This document shows, one piece after another, positions 48,334 through 57,197 of a DNA stretch of 64,000 nt. The stretch lies in NCBI GenBank assembly GCA_035623335.1, contig DASPTQ010000259.1, positions 1 to 64,000 on the forward strand, written 5' to 3'. The notes beneath the pieces were generated by a model that was given only the letters and a program-made list of their open reading frames with translations, was not told the DNA's origin and did not search any database. The stretch's first letter is position 1; each line of letters starts with the position of its first letter. The position numbers and the translations under genes are program-made. This DNA is from JAFAGX01 sp035623335. GTDB lineage: Bacteria; Acidobacteriota; Terriglobia; Terriglobales; Acidobacteriaceae.

Positions 48334-48372
48334 CGTTCCCCTTGGCACAAGCGTTCCGGCGCCGACGCGATT

Positions 48373-51300
48373 TCAGAAGGCAACCCGGATGGCAAACTGA
48401 CCCACACGACCCAGATGCGCCCCGCTGGGGTAAAGGAAGTTCGCGGTATTTTGGTATTGGTTTACTCCGTTCCATTGCGGATGGTTGAAAATGTTGAAGG
48501 CCTCCGCCCGGAATTGTATGGAGATCCTTTCTGTCGGCTGGAACATCTTGTAGACCGACATATCGAAATTTGTGCGATGGGGTATGTTGAGGCTGTTCCG
48601 GCCAGAATCCCCAAACGTCAGTCCCTGGGTCTCGGTGTACGCATTGGGATTGAATAGCAGCGGTCCTTTTTGCGCGGGACTTCGGGGTGGAATGTTGCTA
48701 TGGGGATCGCCGATGATATCAGCAAACGACCCATTGAAGACAGTACCGTCAGCCACACCGGCGCTATCGCCGTATGCCCCGTTTTCAACTGAGAACGGGG
48801 TGCCGCTTTGTGAAGTCATGATGCCGGCGTACGACCACGCACCAAAAAACGCATGCAACCACTTGCCTTGATTCACCGACGGCAGTTCATAGACCCAAGC
48901 TGCGGTCAGAATGTGGCGCTGGTCGTAATTCGAGCTGGCGTAGTTGGCGTGTACGTCATAGGAGTTGACGAAGTTGGAGTCTTCATTGTCGGAGGAATCA
49001 TCGAGCGAGTGGCTATAGGTGTACGCCCCCTCCAGCGTCAGCTTGCCGCTGGTCTTGCGCACCGAGATCTGGAGCGCGTTGTAGTTAGAGTTCGCTATCG
49101 GGTCAAAGCGCTGGATATCTCCAACGCTGTAGTAGGGTCGGAAAGGATCAGGGTCGTTGCCGCAGGCGACGCTGAGATTGACAGCCGGTTGGCCCGTGAC
49201 CGTCTGGTTGTTGACCACGAAAGTCGGTTCGAGATAAGGGCCGCCCTGCGTGTTGCAGATATCAGCGGTGATGGGCTGGCCGGGATGGAAAGGATTTTGC
49301 GAAGGCGGGGTGGAATGCAGCTGGTTGAGTTCATGTTGCAGGGTAAGGTGAGTCCCTTTCGTGCCCACGTAGGAGATGGTCGCTATCGTGTTGTGGATCA
49401 GGTCGCGCTGCACGTCCAGGTGCCACTGTTGAACATAGGGCCACATCTCCTGATTGGGTATCGATTCCTGGTAGCCGGGAAAGAGCAGTCCCTGTCCCCC
49501 GATATTGGTGTAGCCCACAACGTTGTACTGGGTGGGTGTGATTACCGTGGGGGGTGTATTCTCCAGGTTTTCTGCATTGACCTCCATGCCGTTGGTGTGC
49601 TCGTAGAAGATTCCATAGGCCGCCCGAATGGCCATTTTCCCGCTGCCCGTGGGATCCCAGGCAAAACCCACGCGCGGGGCATAGTTGAACAAGTGTCCCT
49701 CGAGGCAGCCACGGGGTACACCATTCACGCCACACTGCACGATCCCGTCCTGGGGATTCTTGCCCGGCGCAGGTATGAGCGCTCCTTGCTGGCCGGTCAC
49801 GTTTCCCGTCACATCAATTTCCGGCGCGGTCGCGGGGTTGTACGCCGCGGGATCCCAGTTCCCGATTAGGTGGTTCTTTTCCCACCAGGTGCCAAAGAGG
49901 CTGAGCCGGAAACCGAGATTGAGAGTGAGCCTTTTCGTAACGTGAAAATCGTCCTGGATGTATGGCTCGAAGATTTTGTAATTGAAGTGATATTTCGGCT
50001 GGGCGTTCGACTGGCTGTAGTTGCCCACATAGCCTAGCAGGAAATCGGCAAAGCCATTGCCGCTCGAAACCCCCGAGGTGCTGTCGAAGATGAGATCGCC
50101 CTGGAGATCGGTATAGGCCAACTCGTTCTTTTCCGCGTCTTCGAAGTATCCGCCCATCTCGAGGTGGTGCTTACCCCAGCTTTTTGAGACATTGTCGCGA
50201 AGGGTATAGGTCGGATTCGAGTTTTCCCACGGGAAGGCAGTCGGCCCCTCGAAAAATCCCCCTCCGTAGGCTCCGTTTGTGTTGATCTGTATGTCAGGAA
50301 GCTTGCCGCCAAAGCTGGGAAACAACCCCGTCATGGTGAAGTTAGGACCGCGCGTCCACACCGCGGGGTTGGTATTGTTCTGGTTAATGTGGTCGGTGGT
50401 ATAAGCAGCGGTAAACTCGTTGAGCAACGTGGGCGAGGCGTTGGCCGTTAACTTGGCGACTAAGCCCACTCCCGGACCTTGGAAGTGAGTGCCAATGGTG
50501 GGGAAGCTCGCGTATCCCCAGGTCACCGTCGCATTGGTCGTCTCCCAGGAGTCGTGTATGGCGCGAAACGTCGCCCGCAACTTGGGGTTGATGTCATGGT
50601 CGATGCGGATCAGTTCCTCCATCCAGGTTGTGGGTTGGGGGACCTGGGCCGCAAAATAGGAATTTGCTCCCGACCCATAGTTGGGCGCAGGAATCATATT
50701 CATGAGAATCTTGGCGTTCGGATCAATGTAGGGAATTTGGTTATTGGGGAACGGATTTCCGGTGTTCGGGTCGTAGGGGCAATCGGTAGGATTGGGGATG
50801 TTGCATTGGTCGTTGAAATTGCCCTGGCGGTTGGCTACCGAAGGCACCGGACTGAAGAAAGTGTAAGGAACTTGTTCGCGGCGGAATTCCTGCGACCAGA
50901 AAAAGAAGGTGTGGTTCTTCCAGATTGGCCCGCCTATGGTGTATCCGAAGTCGTTCTTCTTATACGAGGCTTTCTCGGTGCCGGGAACGTCGAAGTAGTT
51001 ATGCGCATTGAACATCTCGTTGCGCAAAAACTCGTACACCGAACCGTGGAACTGGTTTGTCCCGGACTTGGTTTCCACCTCGACCGTGCCCGATCCATTC
51101 CGGCCATACTGCGCCCCGTAGTTGGAGGTCAGAACCTCGACCTCGGCGATGGCGTCGACGCTCGGATAGAGATTCAGCGAGAAGTTGCTGCCGTTGTCCA
51201 GGTCGCTGCCGCCGTCGATTTCCCAGTTGTTGTACTCTGTGCGTCCTCCGTTAACACTGTACTTAACGTTGCCCTGCGCGCCCACGACCCCCTCATCCTG

Positions 51301-51807
51301 CCCGGTCTGATTGCTCACGCCTGGAACCAGGGTGATCAATTGCGTGAAGTTGCGGCCGTTTAAGGGCAGCTGGACCACTTCGCTGCCGGTGACAGTTCCA
51401 CCCAACGTCGAGGACTGTGTGTCCACTTGGGCAAGGTTTCCGCCCTCAACCGTGATCTCGCTGGTAACACTACCCACTTGCAAGGTGACATCGATGCGGG
51501 AAGTCTGGGCCACGCGCAGGACAACACCCTCAGCCTTGTAGGTGCGGAATCCTTGTGCGGTTACCGCCAGATCGTAGGTGCCGGGCTGCATACCGGCCGC
51601 TACGTATTCCCCGTCCGCGTTGGTAACCAGTTTGCGACTGATTCCGGTGGCTACATTCTTGAGGACCACGGCCGCTGAGGGCACTACCGCTCCACTGGAG
51701 TCTCGAATCGTGCCCACCAAGGACGCGGTGTCCTGCGCTGCAAGACCGGGAACCAGAAGCAAAACTCCGATCCCCAACCAACCGAGCCTTGGCATTGAGC
51801 TCGTCAT
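48373..51807 (-). CDS. TonB-dependent receptor, Oar-like
   Basis: 1144-residue outer-membrane protein. Signal peptide to about 24, carboxypeptidase-regulatory-like domain (about 25-110, GTIRDSSGAVVPSAAVVLKN), plug (about 120-235) and beta barrel ending in the usual aromatic residue (IRVAF). This is the large acidobacterial OmpA-related type that lacks a SusD partner. In the locus it is the candidate importer of the oligosaccharide or glycoside. RBS GGGGGTGGGCG precedes ATG. Confidence 0.92.
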   Translation of the reverse strand: MTSSMPRLGWLGIGVLLLVPGLAAQDTASLVGTIRDSSGAVVPSAAVVLKNVATGISRKLVTNADGEYVAAGMQPGTYDLAVTAQGFRTYKAEGVVLRVAQTSRIDVTLQVGSVTSEITVEGGNLAQVDTQSSTLGGTVTGSEVVQLPLNGRNFTQLITLVPGVSNQTGQDEGVVGAQGNVKYSVNGGRTEYNNWEIDGGSDLDNGSNFSLNLYPSVDAIAEVEVLTSNYGAQYGRNGSGTVEVETKSGTNQFHGSVYEFLRNEMFNAHNYFDVPGTEKASYKKNDFGYTIGGPIWKNHTFFFWSQEFRREQVPYTFFSPVPSVANRQGNFNDQCNIPNPTDCPYDPNTGNPFPNNQIPYIDPNAKILMNMIPAPNYGSGANSYFAAQVPQPTTWMEELIRIDHDINPKLRATFRAIHDSWETTNATVTWGYASFPTIGTHFQGPGVGLVAKLTANASPTLLNEFTAAYTTDHINQNNTNPAVWTRGPNFTMTGLFPSFGGKLPDIQINTNGAYGGGFFEGPTAFPWENSNPTYTLRDNVSKSWGKHHLEMGGYFEDAEKNELAYTDLQGDLIFDSTSGVSSGNGFADFLLGYVGNYSQSNAQPKYHFNYKIFEPYIQDDFHVTKRLTLNLGFRLSLFGTWWEKNHLIGNWDPAAYNPATAPEIDVTGNVTGQQGALIPAPGKNPQDGIVQCGVNGVPRGCLEGHLFNYAPRVGFAWDPTGSGKMAIRAAYGIFYEHTNGMEVNAENLENTPPTVITPTQYNVVGYTNIGGQGLLFPGYQESIPNQEMWPYVQQWHLDVQRDLIHNTIATISYVGTKGTHLTLQHELNQLHSTPPSQNPFHPGQPITADICNTQGGPYLEPTFVVNNQTVTGQPAVNLSVACGNDPDPFRPYYSVGDIQRFDPIANSNYNALQISVRKTSGKLTLEGAYTYSHSLDDSSDNEDSNFVNSYDVHANYASSNYDQRHILTAAWVYELPSVNQGKWLHAFFGAWSYAGIMTSQSGTPFSVENGAYGDSAGVADGTVFNGSFADIIGDPHSNIPPRSPAQKGPLLFNPNAYTETQGLTFGDSGRNSLNIPHRTNFDMSVYKMFQPTERISIQFRAEAFNIFNHPQWNGVNQYQNTANFLYPSGAHLGRVGQFAIRVAF

Positions 51808-51863
51808 CGCCCACCCCCAACGGCGCCCGGGGCTCGGGGCCCCTGCGGCAAGTGTCCTCTCTC

Positions 51864-53210
51864 CTAGCTCTTAATGCTCTTGCTGGCTTCGTCCCACCAC
51901 ACCGGCTTCTGGCGGAAGTACGATTCATTCGCCAGGTGGCAGGCCAAAGCCGCGTGGTGACCGAACACCGCATCCTCGACCACCGGTTGGCGCGACTTCA
52001 CCGCCTGGAAGAATGTCCAGAGATGCGGCTTCATGTCGTCGTAATCGGGCCCGCGGTAGGCAATCGATTCCGGCATGGGCTCCTGGCCGATTTTGGGATC
52101 ATTTTTCTCGTGCCACTGCTTCTCATAGGCAGTGCGCATCGCCTTCGGGAATCCGGAATCGTAGTAACTGGGCGCGGAATCTTTGCCTGACTGCGGCGTA
52201 TAGCTGAGTCCGAACTCGGTAACTTCGAGGATGCCTTTCGATCCCTGAAAGCGGTAGATCTCCGGCATTTCGGTGCCCTGATTCAGCCGCATGTAGACCG
52301 GAAGCTGACCGTAGTAATAAATCGTTGCCTGCACATCGGGCATGTTCCGGCCATCCTTCCAGCGCAGGATCCCGCCCACCGACATCGCCTGTTTGGGCGG
52401 CTCATTAATGCCCAGCATGAACATCATGCCGCTAATCAAATGCACCAGAAGGTCTCCCGCTAGCCCGGTGCCGTATTCTTTCCAGCAGCGCCAGCGGGCA
52501 AACGCATAGGGGTCGAACGGCTTCTTGGGGGCCGTGCCCTGCCATGTTTCCCAATCCAGATTTTCAGGCGATAAATCGGGAGGGGGAGGATACTCCCAGG
52601 CGCCCGTAGGATCATTGCGACCCAGCCACCCTTCGACCAGAACCAGGTCGCCGATCGTGCCCTGCGCGATCAGTTCCTTGGCCTTCTTGCAAATCAGCGA
52701 ACTGACGCGTTGCGAACCGATCTGCACGATCCGCCCGGTCTTCTGTGCGGCGTCGACCATGGCCACTCCATCGGCGGCGCTGTGCGACATCGGCTTTTCA
52801 CAGTAAATGTCCTTGCCGGCATTGACGGCATCGACCACGACCTGCTTGTGCCAATGGTCGGGGACGGCCGCGACCACGCAATCGATCTCCTTGTTCCCTA
52901 GCAGGTCGTGATACCGGCGGGTCACCGGCAAATCCGGCTTTTCGGTAATCTCTCGGGCGAGAACGTGCCGCCCATCATAAAGGTCGCACGCGGCTACGCA
53001 TTCGACTCCCGGCAATTCGATCGAGTCGGCCAGCAATCCCGATCCCTGCATGCCGATACCAATCATTCCGAAGCGAATGCGGTCGCCCGCCGCCGCGGAC
53101 GGGGAAGCCCAGAGTGGCTCCGGGTTCAGCAGAAAGGTTCTGCTCGCCAAGGAAGCCCCCGCAGCAGCGGCGCCGAGTCCGAGAAACTTACGACGAGAGT
53201 ATTGGCTCAT
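51864..53210 (-). CDS. Gfo/Idh/MocA oxidoreductase, Tat-targeted
   Basis: 448 residues from ATG 53210 (GGAG upstream). Tat signal SRRKFLGLGAAAAGASLAS (about 4-22), Rossmann GMIGIGMQG, and the conserved EKPMSH block with the catalytic lysine. A second paralogue of the 43.8 kb gene but divergent. Exported, so it likely works on the periplasmic side. Followed by the TonB receptor. Confidence 0.88.
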   Translation of the reverse strand: MSQYSRRKFLGLGAAAAGASLASRTFLLNPEPLWASPSAAAGDRIRFGMIGIGMQGSGLLADSIELPGVECVAACDLYDGRHVLAREITEKPDLPVTRRYHDLLGNKEIDCVVAAVPDHWHKQVVVDAVNAGKDIYCEKPMSHSAADGVAMVDAAQKTGRIVQIGSQRVSSLICKKAKELIAQGTIGDLVLVEGWLGRNDPTGAWEYPPPPDLSPENLDWETWQGTAPKKPFDPYAFARWRCWKEYGTGLAGDLLVHLISGMMFMLGINEPPKQAMSVGGILRWKDGRNMPDVQATIYYYGQLPVYMRLNQGTEMPEIYRFQGSKGILEVTEFGLSYTPQSGKDSAPSYYDSGFPKAMRTAYEKQWHEKNDPKIGQEPMPESIAYRGPDYDDMKPHLWTFFQAVKSRQPVVEDAVFGHHAALACHLANESYFRQKPVWWDEASKSIKS

Positions 53211-53310
53211 GTTTTTTGATCTCCACCATGGCAATCTTCGATTGCCGGCTATCGGAATACCACTGCCTTCAGCGAACCTAGATGGTCGAACTGGCTACTC
53301 CCTACCGTCC

Positions 53311-54408
53311 TCATGCCCCCAGCTTGAAATCCGTTCCCGTCAGCCCTTCGACGTGCTCACTGTTCTGCAACAGTCCTCCATCGTCTTCGACGACGTAGGA
53401 ACAGAGGCGGAAAGAATCGCAATCCACCCCGGAAAGCCGCGCCAGTCGTTCCGCCGCGAGTTGCGCCGGCATGGCATCGATCAGGAATTGCCACTCGGGC
53501 GAAACCGCGGGGATGTGCAGCACTAGGTCTCCTGCAGCCTCGGAAAGGTGTTGGCCGATGAGCATGACGACAGCGCCCAATCGCCGCAGATCTCGGGCCA
53601 CAGCCAAATCTTCTTGGCGCATGCGCCGCCCGTCGATCCAGATACCCACGCGTAAGCCTTCGGTCACCATTTCCTGCGGACCGTGGCGAAAGCCACCCGT
53701 CCCCATGGCGGTCGCAGGCGATTTCGCGCCTTCCTCCCACAGCAAGCGAGCTTCCTGGCAGCTCCCCAAACTCGAACCGCGGCCGAGAAAGTAGTAGTTC
53801 GCGCCCGGAGCCAGCCATGCCGATTCCGTCATATGCTCTTTCCAGCCTGCCATGGACTGGGCGGCCGCTCCGATGGTGTGCGACCAGACGGTAAGCAGCG
53901 CCTCATCCGAAGGTCCGAGTGTGGTCGACACCAAGATACCGGCAGCCAGGACGAGGGTGGAGTAGGTGTTCACCGAAATGCCATGATCGAAGCCGACCGG
54001 CACGACGATCGGAATCTGCGCTTCTCGGGCGAGCGGTCCATCCTCCGAGTTGGTCACTCCGATGACGAAGGCGCCGCTTTCCCGCGCTTTCGCCAGCAGA
54101 TGAACGATCTCGACGCTCTTCCCGGTACGCGAGATGGCAACGATTACCGCATCGCGGGGAAACGTGGCGAAGTGCGACAGCTCGGCTGCGTCTTGCAAAT
54201 AGACGGGACGGCCGCGAGTCGCCAACAGGGGCCCGACGCACAGGGCGGCGTGCCAACTGCTGCCAATTCCGGTCAAGTACACATGGGGCGCGCGACGCAG
54301 GTAACGCGCCGCTTCTTTCAGCCCCTGCGAGCCCGCTCCAGCAAGATAATGGAGAGCCCGACGGAGCTCGTCTGGCTGGCGGAGGATATCCTCTAAGAAA
54401 CGCGTCAT
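53311..54408 (-). CDS. GlmS-like double-SIS protein without glutaminase domain
   Basis: 365 residues, two SIS domains related to the isomerase half of glucosamine-6-phosphate synthase; the N-terminal glutaminase domain is absent. Blocks: GIGSSWHAA (first SIS), ISRTGKSVEIV (in place of SQSGET), GRGSSLGSCQEARLLWEEGAK and FRHGPQEM (in place of KHGP). Such proteins act as amino- or keto-sugar isomerases/deaminases. No export signal, so cytoplasmic. Nine bases after the DUF1080 gene. Confidence 0.8.
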   Translation of the reverse strand: MTRFLEDILRQPDELRRALHYLAGAGSQGLKEAARYLRRAPHVYLTGIGSSWHAALCVGPLLATRGRPVYLQDAAELSHFATFPRDAVIVAISRTGKSVEIVHLLAKARESGAFVIGVTNSEDGPLAREAQIPIVVPVGFDHGISVNTYSTLVLAAGILVSTTLGPSDEALLTVWSHTIGAAAQSMAGWKEHMTESAWLAPGANYYFLGRGSSLGSCQEARLLWEEGAKSPATAMGTGGFRHGPQEMVTEGLRVGIWIDGRRMRQEDLAVARDLRRLGAVVMLIGQHLSEAAGDLVLHIPAVSPEWQFLIDAMPAQLAAERLARLSGVDCDSFRLCSYVVEDDGGLLQNSEHVEGLTGTDFKLGA

Positions 54409-54417
54409 GGCTAATCC

Positions 54418-55395
54418 CTAGGCGCTATTCCGCGGTTTGGCCGGCCCCTTGGCCGGGGTAACCACAATATTGCGAAACGAGACATGCCCATCTTCGCTGC
54501 CTTGCAGGTAGATCGGTCCCGGCAACTCCTCGTGGCTATCGAGCGCACCGCCGGTGATACCCGGAATCTCCTGGTTGTCGATAATGGTCTGGCCATTCTG
54601 GACCACGGTGATCATCCGTCCCATCAACGTAATATCGAAGCTCTGCCAGACTCCGGGGCGGCGAGGCATTTCCGGCGACGGAGCCAGGAAGCCGTACACC
54701 CCGCCGGTGTGGTGGCTCGGCGGTTCCTCGAGGGAATTGTCTTCGATCTGAACCTCGTAACGGCCGCGCAAATAGACTCCGCTGTTGGCGTTCGACCCGC
54801 AGTTGAACTCGATATGCAGCTTGAAATCTTCGAACTTATCTTGGTTGATCAGTTCCGGGCCATGACCGGGGCTGACCAGGACCCCATCTTCAACCTTCCA
54901 TTTGGGCGAGGCTTCCGGTTGCTCTTCCCTCCATCCGGTCAGGTCTTTTCCGTTGAATAACACGACGGGGGTTCCCCAGGTCGGGACACCTTGCCTCCGG
55001 AGGAGCGGTGCTCTCTGCCCGGTCCAGGACCAGGGTTTTCCGTTCGGACCCGTGGTCGTCCCCACCAGCTTGGTTCCTACCAGCTTTCCTTGAAAGACCA
55101 TATCGTCGGATCGGTCTTCCTCTTCTTTCGGGGAGACGAAAGTCAGAGTGCCGTTCAAGAGTTCAACCTTGGGAAGCGGCCGGGCGTTGCCCCAGCGCCC
55201 CACCATCACTGCTTTCAGCTGTCCGGATTCCTGGCGCAGCTCTAACCAGGATGGATATTCGCGATCCGGAGCCCGGAGCGTCAAATCCCAGCGCCCGAGA
55301 AACGGCGCCGCGGAGCTTGCCGTATCCGAATCGGCGCGGGGAGTGAGAAACCACGTGAGGAACACCGCAAGGCAGACAGTCGCGCTGAGCTTCAT
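54418..55395 (-). CDS. Secreted DUF1080 protein (3-keto-glycoside hydrolase family)
   Basis: 325 residues from ATG 55395 with a Sec signal peptide (KLSATVCLAVFLTWFLTP). A leading beta module (about 25-130) precedes the DUF1080 jelly-roll domain (about 140-320; NGKDLTGW, SGVYLRGRYEVQIED, HTGGVYG). DUF1080 members have been shown to cleave 3-keto-glycosides, which would suit the dehydrogenases of the cluster. First gene of the minus-strand operon, under the LacI operators. Confidence 0.85.
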   Translation of the reverse strand: MKLSATVCLAVFLTWFLTPRADSDTASSAAPFLGRWDLTLRAPDREYPSWLELRQESGQLKAVMVGRWGNARPLPKVELLNGTLTFVSPKEEEDRSDDMVFQGKLVGTKLVGTTTGPNGKPWSWTGQRAPLLRRQGVPTWGTPVVLFNGKDLTGWREEQPEASPKWKVEDGVLVSPGHGPELINQDKFEDFKLHIEFNCGSNANSGVYLRGRYEVQIEDNSLEEPPSHHTGGVYGFLAPSPEMPRRPGVWQSFDITLMGRMITVVQNGQTIIDNQEIPGITGGALDSHEELPGPIYLQGSEDGHVSFRNIVVTPAKGPAKPRNSA

Positions 55396-55419
55396 AGGCT
55401 TTGGCCGTCCAGCTTCCAA

Positions 55420-55444
55420 GAAACCGGTTTCCGAAACCGGTTTC
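55420..55444. promoter_or_regulatory. Tandem LacI-type operators
   Basis: Two identical perfect 12-bp palindromes GAAACCGGTTTC at 55420-55431 and 55433-55444, one base apart. They match the CG-centred LacI/GalR operator form. They lie between the predicted transcript start (about 55448) and the DUF1080 ATG (55395), so a bound repressor would block initiation or escape. Confidence 0.75.
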
Positions 55445-55454
55445 TCGATCCACC

Positions 55455-55483
55455 TTTGTATGGATCCTGACCGCCGTTGTCAA
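55455..55483 (-). promoter_or_regulatory. Promoter of the sugar catabolic operon
   Basis: Minus strand: TTGACA (55483-55478), 17 bases, TACAAA (55460-55455). Perfect -35. The tandem operators follow directly downstream. Confidence 0.65.
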
Positions 55484-55654
55484 GCTTTTTCCTAGCCCCA
55501 TGGGGGCCTCGAAGGGGCAGGGAATACCGCCTCAAAGCCAGGAGTGATGCCGCTTTCCGCCCCGGTCCTCGCCTGGGGGTGGCGGTCTACGCCCCGCCTG
55601 ATCGAACCCCCATCCGGTGCATGGCCTTCGTGGGCGAATCATGATAGTTTAGGC

Positions 55655-55675
55655 AAGCGGTTTCGGAAACCGCTT
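55655..55675. promoter_or_regulatory. Palindromic operator upstream of the LacI gene
   Basis: Perfect dyad AAGCGGTTTC (55655-55664), one central base, GAAACCGCTT (55666-55675). It shares the GGTTTC/GAAACC core with the tandem operators but differs in centre. About 100 bases before the regulator ATG; probably autoregulation or looping with 55420-55444. A degenerate AGCCGGTT half follows at 55681-55688. Confidence 0.5.
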
Positions 55676-55772
55676 TCCGAGAGCCGGTTCCCCGGGGGAT
55701 GAGCCGAGGAGCCTTTGCCTTAGGATCAACTCCGCGCGCCCCCAACTTCGCGCCGGGCGGAAAGGAGATTGG

Positions 55773-56825
55773 ATGGGCTATACCATGCGCGACGTGGCCA
55801 AGCGGGCAGGTGTTTCCCCGGCCACGGTGTCGCGGGTGTTGAATAACACGCAGCATATCGCCCCGGAGACGGAGCAGCGCGTGCGCGAAGTCGTACGCCA
55901 GCTCAACTACCACCAGAATGTTCACGCCCGCCGTCTGGCGACCGGTCACAGTAATCTGTTTGGCTTAGTCATTTCGGAGATTGTCAACCCCTATTTCCCG
56001 GAAATCATCCGAGGATTTCAGGCGGCCGCGTGGGACCGGGGATTTGACGTGCTGCTTTGCAACACCGAATACCAGCCGGGGCGGGTCCGATCGGTCATGC
56101 GGAAGCTGATCGAAAGCGATGTGCGCGGCGTCGCCATCATGACGTCGTCGGTCGACCATAATGCAACGGCCGAACTCAGTGCCGCCGGCATGGGACTGGT
56201 TTTCTGCAACCTGGGGCCCGCAGGCAAGCTCGTCAGCAACATTTCGATCGACTACCAACGCGGTATTGCGCAGGCCATTGAACATGTCGTCGCCCTGGGG
56301 CATCAGCGGGTCGCGGTCATCGCCGGACCGAGCGACAATCGTACGGCTATCACCATTAAGCATGCCTTGGTCGAAGGATTGGATCAACGCAAGCTGAATC
56401 CCTACCCGGTACTCGACAGCAACTATCACGTGGACGCCGGGGCCTCGGCCGTGCGCGTCATTCTCTCCCAGCCGGAGACGCCGACGGTCATTTTTTGCGG
56501 CAACGACCTGATTGCCATGGGCGCCATGAGCGCGCTCGAGGAAGCCGGAGTGCGCGTCCCTGAAGACGTCTCCGTGATTGGCATCGACGATATTTCTTTT
56601 GCTTTCCTCGCCCGTCCTCCGCTCACCACCATCAGCGTTCCGCGAGAGCGACTCGGGACAGTGGCCTTTGAGGCGCTCGACAAAATCCTGAAGCTCAAGC
56701 GGAAACGCGGCGAGGAATATTACCTTGGCACCGAGCTCGTGGTCCGCCGTTCAACCGCTGCCGCCCGGCGGCACCGGCTGCCGACGACGGTACCCGACGC
56801 TATCCGCTTCCCTCAAGCCGATTGA
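55773..56825 (+). CDS. LacI/GalR-family transcriptional regulator
   Basis: 350 residues. N-terminal HTH MRDVAKRAGVSPATVSRVLNN (about 5-25) and hinge helix with the RRLATG minor-groove motif. The periplasmic-binding-protein-like effector domain (about 60-335) is intact. Strong GGAAAGGAG ribosome site. Divergent from the sugar operon and flanked by two types of GAAACC/GGTTTC palindrome, so it is the likely regulator of the locus, with a sugar or keto-sugar inducer (inferred). Confidence 0.93.
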   Translation: MGYTMRDVAKRAGVSPATVSRVLNNTQHIAPETEQRVREVVRQLNYHQNVHARRLATGHSNLFGLVISEIVNPYFPEIIRGFQAAAWDRGFDVLLCNTEYQPGRVRSVMRKLIESDVRGVAIMTSSVDHNATAELSAAGMGLVFCNLGPAGKLVSNISIDYQRGIAQAIEHVVALGHQRVAVIAGPSDNRTAITIKHALVEGLDQRKLNPYPVLDSNYHVDAGASAVRVILSQPETPTVIFCGNDLIAMGAMSALEEAGVRVPEDVSVIGIDDISFAFLARPPLTTISVPRERLGTVAFEALDKILKLKRKRGEEYYLGTELVVRRSTAAARRHRLPTTVPDAIRFPQAD

Positions 56826-56927
56826 AGGTTCTTTCGTAGTCATCGGATTGGTTACGCCGAGATAGCAGGAGAATGCTCGCTCAAAGGAACGTGATACCAG
56901 CCAGGCTAGGAGGCCTTTGAATTCGGG

Positions 56928-56957
56928 TTGACAGTTACCCCGCGTCACAGGGATAAT
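56928..56957 (+). promoter_or_regulatory. Promoter of the aroF leader
   Basis: TTGACA (56928-56933), 18 bases, GATAAT (56952-56957): strong consensus. The -10 ends 10 bases before the leader ATG (56968), so the transcript begins about 4 bases before the codon and has no room for a ribosome site. Confidence 0.65.
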
Positions 56958-56967
56958 CAACCCCACC

Positions 56968-57069
56968 ATGCGCTGGTTTCGATTTAGTCTCGTTCGCGGT
57001 TACCGCTACTGGTTTAGGAGTGGCGGCCGGGGCGAGGCGCGCATTGAGCAGCAAGGATCGAAATCCTAA
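56968..57069 (+). CDS. Aromatic-rich leader peptide of aroF
   Basis: 33-codon frame, MRWFRFSLVRGYRYWFRS then a Gly/Arg/Gln tail, TAA at 57067. Residues 3-16 hold two Trp, three Phe and two Tyr, all products of the pathway that DAHP synthase starts. No ribosome site; predicted leaderless. It is followed by a terminator and competing pairings, so it is taken as an attenuation leader peptide. Confidence 0.7.
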   Translation: MRWFRFSLVRGYRYWFRSGGRGEARIEQQGSKS

Positions 57070-57128
57070 CTTAAAGCGCCAAGCTTAGAACCCGAAGCCG
57101 CGACTCTTCGAAAGTCGCGGCTTTGTTG
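57003..57128 (+). terminator. Transcription attenuator before aroF
   Basis: Segment 1 CCGCTAC (57003-57009, in the Tyr codons) pairs with segment 2 GTGGCGG (57020-57026), one G-U. Segment 2, as GGAGTGGCGGC (57017-57027), pairs with segment 3 GCCGCGACTCT (57097-57107) with one mismatch and one G-U. Terminator 3:4 is AAGCCGCGACT (57095-57105) with AGTCGCGGCTT (57113-57123), 7-base loop, then TGTTGTTTTT. Complete three-way attenuator plan. Confidence 0.7.
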
Positions 57129-57197
57129 TTTTTAGGCACCCGCGCCAGCCGCCATGGCAATTCAGGGAGTCAAGACTCGGATCCGGGAGGGCAGGTC

